Positions 1-8,011 of a stretch of DNA of 10,273 nt are shown here, piece by piece. Every line of letters begins with the position of its first letter. Within the stretch, counting starts at the first letter, position 1. A program made the translations under genes and the position numbers. Below the pieces are notes generated by a model that ran no database searches, was not told where the DNA came from, and worked only from the letters and a program-made list of their open reading frames with translations. Source of the DNA: an uncultured Rhodospirillales bacterium (lineage in GTDB: Bacteria; Pseudomonadota; Alphaproteobacteria; Acetobacterales; Acetobacteraceae); assembly GCA_903928045.1 (NCBI GenBank), contig CAIYPH010000856.1, positions 1-10,273 on the forward strand, written 5' to 3'.

Positions 1-618
1 GCAGCCGCGGCCGGTGTAGTTCGCGACGTAGGGGTGCATGAGGTAGCCGATGAAGTAGTCCTCGATGCGCAGGTCCCGCTTATAGACCTCGGTGACGAAG
101 GGCAGCTCGTCCATGTTGTGCAGGATGGCGCGGTCCTTGTTATGAACGATGGCGCCGCCGGCGTTGCGGTAGGAGATGCCGTCGACTTTCGCCCAGTCGC
201 GCCCCTCGGCGATTTCCTTGATGGTGAAATCGAACTCATTGCGCGCCACAAAGTCGATCGGCGCGCCCTTGAGCAGGCTCTCCTCCGGCTGCACCGCGAC
301 CTTTGCGCCGACCAGGCCGATTTTAAGCGCGGGATTCGCGTCCTTGAGGGCCTGCGCCACCTTCACGTCCGACGCGAAGGAGGGGGTGGAGGTGTGGATG
401 ATGCAGAGTTCATGTTGCTTGGCCGCGGCCACCACCGGCTCCATGCCCAGGCGGGCCGGCGGCGCGTCGATCAGCTTGGAGCCTTCCACCAAAGCGGCGG
501 GCTGGGCGAGCCAGGTGGGGAACCAGAAGCTCTTGATCTCCCGCTTGGCCTGGTAGCGCGAGCCGGCGCCGCCGTCGAACCCGTCGAAGGAGGGAGGCTG
601 GAGAAAGAGGGTTTTCAT
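1..618 (-). CDS. hpnJ: HpnJ, hopanoid-associated B12-binding radical SAM protein (C-terminal part outside window)
   Basis: Only the first 206 codons are present; the frame is open at the window edge. The N-terminus MKTLFLQPPSFDGFDGGAG is characteristic of HpnJ, and the first ~150 residues fit the cobalamin-binding (Rossmann-like) domain of B12-type radical SAM proteins. The last visible residues, YTGRGC, supply the first Cys of the CxxxCxxC cluster that binds the [4Fe-4S]/SAM centre; the other two lie outside. From family knowledge, HpnJ acts after HpnI and HpnK to turn the glucosamine head group of bacteriohopanetetrol into the cyclitol ether. Two adjacent ATGs exist (starts at 621 and 618). 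The second gives the usual MKTL start in a TGATG overlap with the hpnI stop; the first would give a 4-bp ATGA overlap. Both imply translational coupling. Identity is confident from motif recognition, the exact start less so. Confidence 0.9.
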   Translation of the reverse strand, partial: MKTLFLQPPSFDGFDGGAGSRYQAKREIKSFWFPTWLAQPAALVEGSKLIDAPPARLGMEPVVAAAKQHELCIIHTSTPSFASDVKVAQALKDANPALKIGLVGAKVAVQPEESLLKGAPIDFVARNEFDFTIKEIAEGRDWAKVDGISYRNAGGAIVHNKDRAILHNMDELPFVTEVYKRDLRIEDYFIGYLMHPYVANYTGRGC

Positions 619-1754
619 CATGGCGAGGGGCTTCCGGATGCGGGCGGCGCGGCGTGCAGGATCTGGCCGCGCCATTCGACACGGGTGCCGGCATGGCTGG
701 CCAGGAGAACGGCTATGGATATGAGGTCGCGCAGCGGGAAAAGCCAGATTGGCGTCCGCGTTGCAAGTGTTTCATCGATCCCGCGCAATTCGGCTTCCAC
801 CAGGCGGGCGATCCCGGCGCGCAGCAACCAGGCGGCGAGGAACACTACCACCGCCCAGGCGGCCCCGCTCAGCGCCACCCCGAGGAGCGCCCAGGCCAGC
901 GGGTATTGCAGCGCCGAGAGCGCGAAGCCGACCGGTTCGAGTGAGCGGATGGTGCGGCCCCAGCGCAATTCGTGGCGCCACAGCGCGGCCAGCGTGGCCT
1001 CCGGCACCGTCGTCGCCACCGCCGAAGCGGAGAGGCCGACCGACAGACCGCTGGCGCGGACGCGGCGGCCGAGCATCTGATCGTCGGCCAGATCATCGGC
1101 GAGGGATTCGAGGCCGCCGATGGCATCGAGGGTTCCCCGCCGCAGCGCCATGGTGGCTCCAAGACAATCCTGCCGTCCGAGCGCGCGGGCGAGCAGGGCG
1201 CCGGGCAGGAAGACGTGGTTGATCCAGGCGGCCCCGAGCAAGGCGGCCGGCGCATCGCTGGCGGGCCGGCCGGTGTAGAGCAGTGTCGCGAGCCCGCAGC
1301 CCGGCGTGGCCAAGGTGGCGAGGATGGCGTCGAGATAGGTTGCCGTCACGTGCACATCGCTATCGGCGATCACCAGCGTGTCATGCTTCGCTACCGGCAA
1401 CATATTGATAAGATTTCCGATTTTCCGGTTCACACCATGCGGCGTGGCATCCACCACCAAGGCGATGTCGCGCCTGGGGAAGCGCGCGCGCAGCCGCTCC
1501 ACCACGGCGATGGCGGGGTCCTCGGGGTCCTGCACGCCGCAGACGATTTGCAGCGGGCCGTATTCCAGCGCGCACAGCGAGGCCAGCGCCACCTCCAGCA
1601 GCGGCTCGTCGCCATGCAGCGGCTTCAGCACGGTGATGGGCAGGCGCGGCGACGGCGCGATCGTGCGACGGCGAAAGCGGCGCAGCGCCAGCCACCCCGC
1701 CAGCGCCTGCGCCAGCCCGGCGGCCGCCGCCAAGAAGATGATCCAAACGATCAT
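618..1754 (-). CDS. hpnI: HpnI, hopanoid-associated family 2-type glycosyltransferase
   Basis: This 378-residue protein resembles ceramide-glucosyltransferase-like GT-A enzymes and matches HpnI, which is thought to add N-acetylglucosamine to bacteriohopanetetrol at the inner membrane. An N-terminal membrane anchor spans about residues 3-22. The catalytic domain shows VLKPLHG at 42-48, the metal/nucleotide-sugar DSD at 131-133, a DDQMLGRR acceptor/base region at 224-231, and HELRWGRT at 261-268 in place of the processive QxxRW motif. Hydrophobic segments at about 274-298, 300-315 and 344-353 form a C-terminal membrane part. The start lies 6 bp after the hpnM stop with only a weak purine-rich ribosome site, so coupling to hpnM is likely. 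The 3' end overlaps hpnJ. Position between hpnM and hpnJ in a hopanoid cluster supports the assignment. Confidence 0.9.
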   Translation of the reverse strand: MIVWIIFLAAAAGLAQALAGWLALRRFRRRTIAPSPRLPITVLKPLHGDEPLLEVALASLCALEYGPLQIVCGVQDPEDPAIAVVERLRARFPRRDIALVVDATPHGVNRKIGNLINMLPVAKHDTLVIADSDVHVTATYLDAILATLATPGCGLATLLYTGRPASDAPAALLGAAWINHVFLPGALLARALGRQDCLGATMALRRGTLDAIGGLESLADDLADDQMLGRRVRASGLSVGLSASAVATTVPEATLAALWRHELRWGRTIRSLEPVGFALSALQYPLAWALLGVALSGAAWAVVVFLAAWLLRAGIARLVEAELRGIDETLATRTPIWLFPLRDLISIAVLLASHAGTRVEWRGQILHAAPPASGSPSP

Positions 1755-1760
1755 CCCGCT

Positions 1761-2354
1761 CTATTGCCGCGCGAGTGCCGCCGCCTTGTCCTGCAGCATG
1801 GCGATCAGCGGCGCTGCGCTGCCGTCCTTCACCAAAGCGCGGAAATCCGAGCGCTGCACCGCGACACGGCTGATCGAGCCGTCCACCAGCATGTCCACCG
1901 CGCGCCAGCCGGCGGGCGTCTTGCGCATCACATAGTCGAGCCGGGTCGGGTCGCCGGAGGGCGGGATCACGCTGGTCTCCACCACCACATCCTCCCCCAC
2001 GGCGCGTTGCTCCGCCAGCAGCGCGACTCGGGTCCCGTCATCGGCGTTGAAATTGGCCACCCAGGTCGCCACCGTGAACGTCTCGAAGGCCTCGGCGAGG
2101 TCGGTCTTCTGCGCGGCGGAGAAGCCGGACCAGCGCGGCCCGACCGCGGCCTGGAGAATGGCGGCAAGGTCAAAGCAGGCCAGCACCGCCGGCCGCAGCG
2201 CGGCGGCACGATCGGCGAAGGGCGTCCGCCCCGCTTTCATTCCCGCCGTCAGCGCCGCCAGCATGCCGCGCACCGGCGCCGCGGCGGCCTCATCGGCCCG
2301 GGCCGTGCCGGCGATGAGCGCCAGCAGAAGCGCCGCGCGCCGGGAGACGCGCAT
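1761..2354 (-). CDS. hpnM: HpnM, periplasmic MlaC/Ttg2D-like lipid-binding protein
   Basis: The product has 197 residues. Residues 1-20 (Arg-rich start, LLLALIAG core, ARA before Asp21) form a Sec signal peptide, so the mature protein should be periplasmic. The rest follows the MlaC/toluene-tolerance fold: FDLAAILQAAVG near 61-72, a W..FS..QK..L.EAF.TF block near 75-93, YVMRK at 141-145, and the terminal GWRAVDMLVDGSISRV segment at 149-164. HpnM is the hopanoid-cluster branch of this family and is presumed to bind or ferry hopanoid or phospholipid between membranes; the ligand is inferred. The ATG at 2354 shares one base with the dxs stop (TGATG). A GTG one codon earlier (2357) would also be in frame but adds nothing. 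The next gene, hpnI, starts 6 bp downstream. Confidence 0.87.
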   Translation of the reverse strand: MRVSRRAALLLALIAGTARADEAAAAPVRGMLAALTAGMKAGRTPFADRAAALRPAVLACFDLAAILQAAVGPRWSGFSAAQKTDLAEAFETFTVATWVANFNADDGTRVALLAEQRAVGEDVVVETSVIPPSGDPTRLDYVMRKTPAGWRAVDMLVDGSISRVAVQRSDFRALVKDGSAAPLIAMLQDKAAALARQ

Positions 2355-4327
2355 CACGCCCGCGCCGCCCCGGCCCCTTTTCCGCCGAGCGCGGTCAGCA
2401 CGGTCGCGGCGATATCCTTGGCCGACAGCCCGGCCTTGATCATCTGCTTGGCCGGGCTTTCATGATCGATGAAGCGGTCGGGCAGCGTCATCGGGCGGAA
2501 TTTCAGCCCGTGGTCGAGCAGCCCCTTCCAGGCGAGATGGTGCATCACCGCCGCGCCGAACCCGCCCTGGCTGCCCTCCTCCACCGTCACCAGCACCTCG
2601 TGATGCCGCGCGAGCTGCTCGATCAGCGCGGTATCGAGCGGCTTCATGAAGCGGGCATCCACCACGGTGGTCTTGAGGCCGCGGGTGGCCAGCTCATCGG
2701 CCGCCTTCAGCGCATCGGCCAGCCGGGTGCCGAGCGACAGGATCGCCACGGTGCCGCCATCCCGCAGCACCCGTCCGCGTCCGATCGGCAGAATTTCGCC
2801 GCGCGCCGGCAGGGCCAGCCCGGTGCTCTCGCCGCGGGGAAAGCGGAAGGCGCTCGGCGCGTCATCGATCGCCGCCGAGGTGGCGACCATGTGCATCAGC
2901 TCCACCTCGTCGGCCGGCGCCATCACCACGATGCCGGGCAGGCAGCCGAGATAGGCGAGATCGAAACTCCCGGCATGGGTGGCGCCATCGGCCCCCACCA
3001 GGCCGGCGCGATCGATCGCGAAGCGCACCGGCAGGGATTGCAGCACCACGTCATGCACCACCTGGTCATAGCCGCGCTGCAGGAAGGTGGAGTAGATCGC
3101 GCAGAACGGCTTGATCCCCTCGGTCGCGAGCCCGGCCGCGAAAGTCACCGCATGCTGCTCGGCGATGCCGACATCGAAAGTGCGGTCCGGGAAGGCCTTG
3201 CCGAAGCGGTCGAGCCCGGTGCCCGAGGGCATGGCGGCGGTGACGGCGACGATCGCCGGGTCCCGCTCCGCCTCGGCGATCAGCGCGTCGGCGAATACCT
3301 TCGTATAGGTTGGCGGCCCCGGCGGCGCCTTGGCCTGCTCGCCGGTGATGACGTTGAACTTCGAAACCGCATGCAGCTTGTCGGCCGAAGCCTCGGCGGG
3401 GCCGTAGCCCTTGCCCTTCTTGGTGATGACATGCAGCAGGATCGGCCCGTGATGCCCGGAATCCGGCTCCTCCGCCTCGCGGAGATTGCGCAGGATGGGC
3501 AGCAGATGGTCGAGATTATGCCCGTCGATCGGGCCGACGTAGTAGAACCCCATCTCCTCGAACAACGTGCCGCCGGTCAGCATGCCCCGCGCATATTCCT
3601 CGGCCCGGCGCGCCGTGCGCTCGATGCTCTTCGGGAAGCGCTTGGCCATCCGCGCCGCGAGATCGCGCAGCGAGAGGAAGGAGTTGGAGGACAGCAGACG
3701 CGACAGATAGGCGCTCATCGCGCCGACCGGGGGGGCGATCGACATGTCATTGTCGTTCAACACCACGATGAGCCGCGAATGCAGCGCGCCGGCGTTGTTC
3801 ATCGCCTCTTAGGCCATCCCGGCGCTCATCGCGCCATCGCCGATCACCGCGATAACGTTGCGATTATCCTTGATGCCCCGAGCATTCTTGAGATCGCGCC
3901 CGACCGCCATGCCGAGCCCGGCGGAGATCGAGGTGGAGGAATGGGCCGCCCCGAAAGGGTCGTACTCGCTCTCGGCGCGGCGCGTGAACCCCGACAGCCC
4001 GCCGCCCTGGCGCAGGGTGCGGATGCGATCGCGCCGCCCGGTCAGGATCTTGTGCGGGTAGCACTGATGGCCGACATCCCAGATCAGCCGGTCATCCGGG
4101 GTGTCGAAAATCGCGTGGATGGCGACGGTCAGCTCGACCACCCCCAACGAGGCGCCGAGATGCCCGCCGGTGGTGGAGACCGCGTCGATCGTCTCGGCGC
4201 GCAGTTCCTCGGCGAGTTGCTTGAGCTGCTCGGCCGAGAAATTACGCAGATCGGCCGGCACCCTCACCCGGTCCAGCAGCGGCGTTGCGGGCCGGCTTGC
4301 GATCGTGGGCGCGAGGGGAGCGTTCAT
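2354..4327 (-). pseudogene. dxs: 1-deoxy-D-xylulose-5-phosphate synthase interrupted by one in-frame TAA
   Basis: DXS joins pyruvate and glyceraldehyde 3-phosphate to make DXP, the first step of the MEP isoprenoid pathway, using thiamine diphosphate and Mg2+. Ignoring one codon, the frame encodes 657 residues, a normal DXS length. Intact features are GGHLGASLG near 54-62, [11 protein letters not shown] at 83-93 (cofactor His), GDGAMSAG at 163-170, NDND at 191-194 (N193 is the expected Mg2+ ligand), AEQH with the catalytic Glu at about 390, and [12 protein letters not shown] near 445-456. Codon 173 (bases 3811-3809) is TAA; DXS proteins normally have an aromatic residue (Tyr or Phe) here, in GMAYEAMNNAG. 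The stop separates GDG from N193, so neither fragment (172 or 482 residues, the second from ATG 3802) holds a full cofactor site. There is no frameshift and no other sign of decay. Recent nonsense mutation, sequencing error, readthrough or reinitiation all remain possible. It sits 11 bp after ispA and overlaps hpnM. Confidence 0.9.
3809..3811 (-). other. dxs: Premature TAA codon inside dxs
   Basis: The minus-strand reading is GCC TAA GAG GCG ATG AAC, continuing the same frame on both sides with conserved DXS residues (GMA before, EAMNNAG after). A single base change from TAT or TAC (Tyr) would create it. ATG 3802, two codons later, preceded by GAGG, is the only obvious restart point. Confidence 0.93.
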
Positions 4328-4338
4328 CAGAGGTGCTT

Positions 4339-5232
4339 TCAGTTCCGCCGTGAGACCATGAAGGCGGCGAGGGCGCGCAGGTGATCCGCCGCCTCGCCGA
4401 AGCTGTCGAGATGCCCGGCCGCCTGGGCGGCGAGATGTTCCGCCTGGGCGCGGGCGCGGGCGACGCCGAGCACCGCGACCATGGTCGCCTTGCGCTGCTC
4501 TGCGTCCTTGCCGGCGGTCTTGCCAAGTTCCGCCGCCGATCCCTCGACGTCCAGCAGGTCATCGGCGATCTGGAAGGCGCTCCCGATATCGCGGCCATAG
4601 GCGGCCAGCAAATGGCGCTGGTGCAGTGGCGCGCGGCCGAGAATAGCCCCGGCCTCGACGCTGTATTGGATGAGCCGCCCGGTCTTGAGCGCCTGCAATC
4701 GGCCGACCTCATCGGCGGTCAGGCTCTGGCCCTCGGTCATCATGTCGATCATCTGCCCGCCACACATGCCCCGCGCGCCGGAGGCGTGGGCGAGGGCCAG
4801 CACCAGCTCGGACCGCGCCTCGGGGTTGGAGTGGGTGTCGGGCTCGGCGAGGATTTCGAAGGCGCGGGTCTGCAAGGCATCCCCGGCGAGGATCGCGGTG
4901 GCCTCGTCGAACGCCTTGTGGGTGGAGGGCTTCCCGCGGCGCAGATCGTCATCGTCCATCGCCGGCAGGTCGTCATGCACCAGCGAATAGGCGTGCAGCA
5001 TCTCGACCGAGGCCGCCACCCGGGCGGCGCAGTTATGGTCCACCCCGAACAGCCCCGCGGTGGTCATCACGAGAAATCCGCGCAGCCGCTTGCCTCCGCC
5101 GAGCGTGGCATAGCGCATCGCCTCGAACAGCCGGGCTTCCGGGCCTTCCGGCACCGGCAGCAGCACGTCGATCGCCTGCTCGACCTCTCCGGCGACCCGC
5201 TTCAGGGCGTCGGACAGTGACTCTCCGCTCAT
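4339..5232 (-). CDS. ispA: Farnesyl diphosphate synthase (short-chain trans-prenyltransferase)
   Basis: The 297-residue product is a typical bacterial IspA, condensing DMAPP/GPP with IPP to give farnesyl diphosphate in the cytosol, the precursor of squalene and hopanoids. Motifs seen: GGGKRLR at 45-51 (IPP-binding), first Asp-rich motif [10 protein letters not shown] at 87-96 preceded by HAYSLVH (Tyr five residues before the motif, as in FPP-type enzymes), KTGRLI at 183-188, FQIADDLLD at 220-228 (second Asp-rich motif), and the GKTAGKD tail of that site at 237-243. The ATG at 5232 overlaps the xseB stop by four bases (ATGA), the conserved arrangement in many proteobacteria; an upstream in-frame ATG at 5319 would run through xseB and adds an Arg-rich stretch unlike the family. 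dxs follows 11 bp downstream. Product chain length (C15) is inferred from the motif context. Confidence 0.95.
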   Translation of the reverse strand: MSGESLSDALKRVAGEVEQAIDVLLPVPEGPEARLFEAMRYATLGGGKRLRGFLVMTTAGLFGVDHNCAARVAASVEMLHAYSLVHDDLPAMDDDDLRRGKPSTHKAFDEATAILAGDALQTRAFEILAEPDTHSNPEARSELVLALAHASGARGMCGGQMIDMMTEGQSLTADEVGRLQALKTGRLIQYSVEAGAILGRAPLHQRHLLAAYGRDIGSAFQIADDLLDVEGSAAELGKTAGKDAEQRKATMVAVLGVARARAQAEHLAAQAAGHLDSFGEAADHLRALAAFMVSRRN

Positions 5233-5489
5233 TCCGCGCTCCTCAGCGCCAGCGACCCATCGGCGCCGGCGACGATCGCCTGCACCCGTTGCTCCGCTTC
5301 GGCGAGCTTGGCCTCGCAATGCGCCTTTAGTTTGGCACCCCGCTCATAGGCGCCGATCGCGTCCTCGAGCTTCTGCTGCCCGCCCTCGAGCGCCCGCACG
5401 ATCCGCTCAAGCTCCGCAAGCGCGTCCTCGAAGGACATCGTGGAAACGTCCGCCGGCGGTTCGGCGGGAGGCGCGGTGCGGGCGGACAT
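5229..5489 (-). CDS. xseB: Exodeoxyribonuclease VII small subunit
   Basis: The 86-residue protein carries the XseB helical-hairpin signature: SFEDALAELERIVRALE at 19-35, LEDAIGAYERGAKL at 41-54, then C58 and KLAEAEQRV at 61-69. XseB binds the XseA large subunit in the cytosolic nuclease that degrades single-stranded DNA; no xseA is visible here. The first 17 residues are a Pro/Ala-rich extension, so Met18 (start at 5438) is an alternative start. The ATG at 5489 is preferred because a GGAG lies about 10 bases upstream, whereas no ribosome site is seen before Met18. It is the first gene of the ispA-dxs-hpn run and overlaps ispA by 4 bp. The 97-bp gap upstream should hold the operon promoter, but I see no convincing -35/-10 pair; a small GTGTAACAC inverted repeat lies at 5516-5524. 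Confidence 0.93.
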   Translation of the reverse strand: MSARTAPPAEPPADVSTMSFEDALAELERIVRALEGGQQKLEDAIGAYERGAKLKAHCEAKLAEAEQRVQAIVAGADGSLALRSAE

Positions 5490-5586
5490 GCAGGACAGAC
5501 TCCGATAACCCGGGAGTGTAACACGAATGTGCAGTCGATACCGCGTCCGGCGCCGCCCGCCAACCCGGATTCCCGTCCGGTGGGGA

Positions 5587-7461
5587 TCACACCGCCTGGG
5601 CCGACTCCAATTCCTCCTCGGCCGCCAGCCAATCGGACTCGGCCACGTGCTCCAGCCGCTTGATCGCGGCCAGCTTGGCCTGGGCGGCGACGACCTCGCC
5701 CTTGCGGGCCGGGGCGTAGATGCCGGGATCGGCCAGCTGGCGCTCGATCGCGGAGCGCTCGGCTGCCAGCCGGGCGATGCGCGCCTCGGCGTCCTTCACC
5801 TTCTTGCGCAGCGGCGCCACAGCGGCGCGGGCATCGGCACGGGCGCGACGATCATTGGTGCGATTGGCGCCATCACCTTTGGGCGCCGGGCGGGCCCGTT
5901 CGGTGAGCAGCGCGCGATAGTCATCGAGATCGCCCTCATACGGCTTCACCGTCCCGTCACCGACGATCCACAACTGATCCGCCACCAGCTCCACCAAATG
6001 CGGATCATGGGTGATCAGCAGCACCGCGCCCGAGAAATCCGCCAGCGCCCGCACCAGCGCCTCGCGGGCATCGATGTCGAGATGGTTGGTCGGTTCGTCC
6101 AAAATCAGCAACTGCGGCGCATCCCGCGTGGCCAGCGCCAGCAGCAACCGCGCCTTCTCGCCGCCCGAGAGCGACTGCACCTCGGTGCTGGCGCGATCGG
6201 CATCGAGCCCGAAGCGGGCCAACTGGCCGCGCACCTGGGAGGGCGTGGCGCGGGGCAGCGCGCGGGACATGTGGTCGACCGGGGTTTCCCCCATCACCAG
6301 CTCATCCGTCTGATGCTGCGCGAAATAGCCGACGCGCAGCTTCGGGCCACGGCGAATTTCGCCCCGCGTCGGCTCCAGCCGCCCGGCGATCAGCTTGGCC
6401 AGCGTCGACTTGCCGTTCCCGTTGGCGCCGAGCAGCGCGATCCGGTCATCCATATCCACGCGCAGATTGAGGTTCGACAGCACCGGCGGCCCGCCATATC
6501 CCACCGAGACCCGGTCGATCGACAGGATCGGTGGTGACAACTGGGCCGGCTCGGGGAAGGCGAAGCGGGTGACATGGTCCTCCAGCACCGCCTCGATCAC
6601 CGGCAGCTTCTCGATCGCCTTGATGCGCGCCTGGGCCTGGCGCGCCTTGGTCGCCTTGGCGCGGAAGCGGTCGACGAAGGACTGCATATGCGCCTTCTGC
6701 GCCGCGATTTTCGTCGCCATCGCGGTTTGCTGGGCGGCGCGCTCGGTCTTGATGCGGACGAACTCGTCATAGCCGCCGGGGGTGAGGGTGATTTTCCCGC
6801 GGTCGAGATGGGCGATGCTGTCCACGCAGCGATCCAGCAATCCGCGGTCATGCGAGACCACCAGGGCCGCACCGGGGAATTTCGCCAGCCAGGTCTCGAG
6901 CCACAGCGTGGCCTCGAGGTCGAGATGGTTGGTCGGTTCGTCCAGCAGCAGCATGTCGGGCGCCGAGAACAGCACGGTCGCCAGCGCCACGCGCATCCGC
7001 CAGCCGCCGGAATAGGAGCTCACCGGCCGCGCCTGAGCAGCCGCATCGAAACCAAGCCCCGCCAGGATCACCGCGGCCCGGGCCGGGGCGGAATCGGCCG
7101 CAATCGTCACCAGCCGGTCATGCACCTCGGCCAGGCGATGCGGATCGGCATCGGGGTCATCCGCCTCGGCCAGCAACGCCAGCCGCTCCTGGTCGCCCTG
7201 CAGCACCGTCTCCAGCAGCGACTGGTCGCCATCCGGCGCCTCCTGCTTCACCTGGCCCAGCCGGGCGCGGGCGGCGAGGCGGATGGTGCCGCCATCGATG
7301 CCGATCTCGCCGGAGATCGCCTTCAGCAGGGTGGACTTCCCCGCGCCATTGCGCCCGACCAGGCCGATGCGCCGGCCGGGGTCCACCGTGAGGTCGGCAT
7401 TGTCGAGCAAGAGCCGTCCGGCGATGCGGATCGACACGCCACTGATGATAAGGAGACTCAT
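5587..7461 (-). CDS. ABC-F family ATPase, YheS-like
   Basis: The 624-residue soluble protein has two ABC cassettes and no membrane segment, the ABC-F plan. Cassette 1: Walker A GRNGAGKS at 36-43, signature SSYSGGW at 148-154, Walker B/D-loop LLLDEPTNHLD at 171-181, switch His in VVSHDR at 201-206. A charged helical interdomain linker (P-site tRNA interaction motif) covers about 235-300, including FVDRFRAKATKARQAQ. Cassette 2: GANGNGKS at 345-352, LSGGEK at 431-436, LLILDEPTNHLD at 451-462. A C-terminal coiled coil spans about 540-624. The short first signature (SGGW) and the linker sequence resemble E. coli YheS more than Uup or EttA. ABC-F proteins act on translating ribosomes; the precise role of YheS-type members is poorly settled. 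It is transcribed alone, divergently from ndk. A GGGGG/CCCCC hairpin lies directly before the start codon. Confidence 0.93.
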   Translation of the reverse strand: MSLLIISGVSIRIAGRLLLDNADLTVDPGRRIGLVGRNGAGKSTLLKAISGEIGIDGGTIRLAARARLGQVKQEAPDGDQSLLETVLQGDQERLALLAEADDPDADPHRLAEVHDRLVTIAADSAPARAAVILAGLGFDAAAQARPVSSYSGGWRMRVALATVLFSAPDMLLLDEPTNHLDLEATLWLETWLAKFPGAALVVSHDRGLLDRCVDSIAHLDRGKITLTPGGYDEFVRIKTERAAQQTAMATKIAAQKAHMQSFVDRFRAKATKARQAQARIKAIEKLPVIEAVLEDHVTRFAFPEPAQLSPPILSIDRVSVGYGGPPVLSNLNLRVDMDDRIALLGANGNGKSTLAKLIAGRLEPTRGEIRRGPKLRVGYFAQHQTDELVMGETPVDHMSRALPRATPSQVRGQLARFGLDADRASTEVQSLSGGEKARLLLALATRDAPQLLILDEPTNHLDIDAREALVRALADFSGAVLLITHDPHLVELVADQLWIVGDGTVKPYEGDLDDYRALLTERARPAPKGDGANRTNDRRARADARAAVAPLRKKVKDAEARIARLAAERSAIERQLADPGIYAPARKGEVVAAQAKLAAIKRLEHVAESDWLAAEEELESAQAV

Positions 7462-7464
7462 GGC

Positions 7465-7478
7465 GGGGGTTTACCCCC
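7465..7478 (-). promoter_or_regulatory. Small hairpin at the ABC-F translation start
   Basis: A perfect 5-bp G/C stem (GGGGG, 4-base loop, CCCCC) ends 3 bases before the ABC-F ATG at 7461. The 5' arm is the only purine-rich, Shine-Dalgarno-like run near the start, so folding would hide it. A regulatory role is inference only. Confidence 0.35.
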
Positions 7479-7501
7479 AGGCAGCCCCGACGTGGAAGGG
7501 G

Positions 7502-7529
7502 TTGTCGACATCGGAGCCCTGCTCTAAAG
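7502..7529 (+). promoter_or_regulatory. Possible ndk promoter
   Basis: TTGTCG (7502-7507) and TCTAAA (7523-7528) each match 4 of 6 sigma-70-type consensus bases, with a 15-bp spacer that is short of the ideal 17. They lie about 40 bases upstream of ndk in the divergent gap to the ABC-F gene. This is a weak assignment. A GATAAT at 7551-7556 also looks like a -10 but has no -35 partner. Confidence 0.25.
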
Positions 7530-7567
7530 CCCCGCGCAACGTCAACCACCGATAATACGAGGCCCCA

Positions 7568-7990
7568 ATGGCAATCGAGCGCACCTTCTCCATCCTCAAG
7601 CCCGACGCGACGCGCCGCAACCTCACCGGCAAGATCAACGCCAAGTTCGAGGAAGCCGGCCTGCGCATCGTCGCCCAGCGCCGCATCCAGATGACCACCG
7701 CCATGGCCGAGAGCTTCTACGGCGTGCACCGCGAACGCGGCTTCTTCCGTGACCTCGTGACCTTCATGACCTCGGGCCCCGTCGTGGTCCAGGTGCTCGA
7801 AGGCGAGAACGCCGTGCTCGCCAACCGCGAGATCATGGGCGCCACCAACCCGGCCAACGCCGCCCCCGGCACCATCCGCAAGGAATTCGCCGAGAGCATC
7901 GAGGCCAACTCCGTGCACGGCTCCGACAGCCCGGAGAACGCGGCCATCGAGATCGCCTATTTCTTCGCCGGCTGCGACATCCCCGGCTGA
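7568..7990 (+). CDS. ndk: Nucleoside diphosphate kinase
   Basis: The 140-residue protein has the normal bacterial NDK length and starts [14 protein letters not shown], with the phosphate-binding Lys11. [11 protein letters not shown] at 50-60, [16 protein letters not shown] at 68-83, and the active-site segment NSVHGSDS at 114-121 (phospho-acceptor His117) are all intact. It transfers the gamma phosphate between nucleoside triphosphates and diphosphates in the cytosol by a ping-pong mechanism, balancing the NTP pools. A GAGG at 7559-7562 lies five bases before the ATG. It is divergent from the ABC-F gene and 21 bp upstream of a sulfotransferase-like gene, with which it is probably co-transcribed. 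Nothing is missing or unusual. Confidence 0.97.
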   Translation: MAIERTFSILKPDATRRNLTGKINAKFEEAGLRIVAQRRIQMTTAMAESFYGVHRERGFFRDLVTFMTSGPVVVQVLEGENAVLANREIMGATNPANAAPGTIRKEFAESIEANSVHGSDSPENAAIEIAYFFAGCDIPG

Positions 7991-8011
7991 ACCTCATCCA
8001 GGAGGCCGCCC

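Noticed and set aside
972..4384. Two long plus-strand open frames (972-2465 and 2462-4384)
   Set aside because: They are exact antisense shadows of hpnI, hpnM and dxs, created by high third-position GC. They are His/Arg/Gly-rich with no recognisable domain.
5233..5319. Upstream ATG extension of ispA
   Set aside because: It would overlap xseB by about 90 bases and add an Arg-rich stretch absent from the family; the ATGA overlap start at 5232 fits.
5490..5586. Terminator or promoter in the 97-bp gap between ABC-F and xseB
   Set aside because: Only a short CCGGA/TCCGG stem without a T run and a weak TACACT -10 without a usable -35 are present; not enough to call either.
5527..7527. Plus-strand open frames over the ABC-F gene (5527-6537, 6574-7527)
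   Set aside because: They are antisense to a clearly conserved ABC-F protein and have shadow-type composition.
7157..7918. Minus-strand frame of 253 codons across ndk and the ABC-F start
   Set aside because: It overlaps two confident genes and is antisense to ndk for much of its length; no domain is seen.
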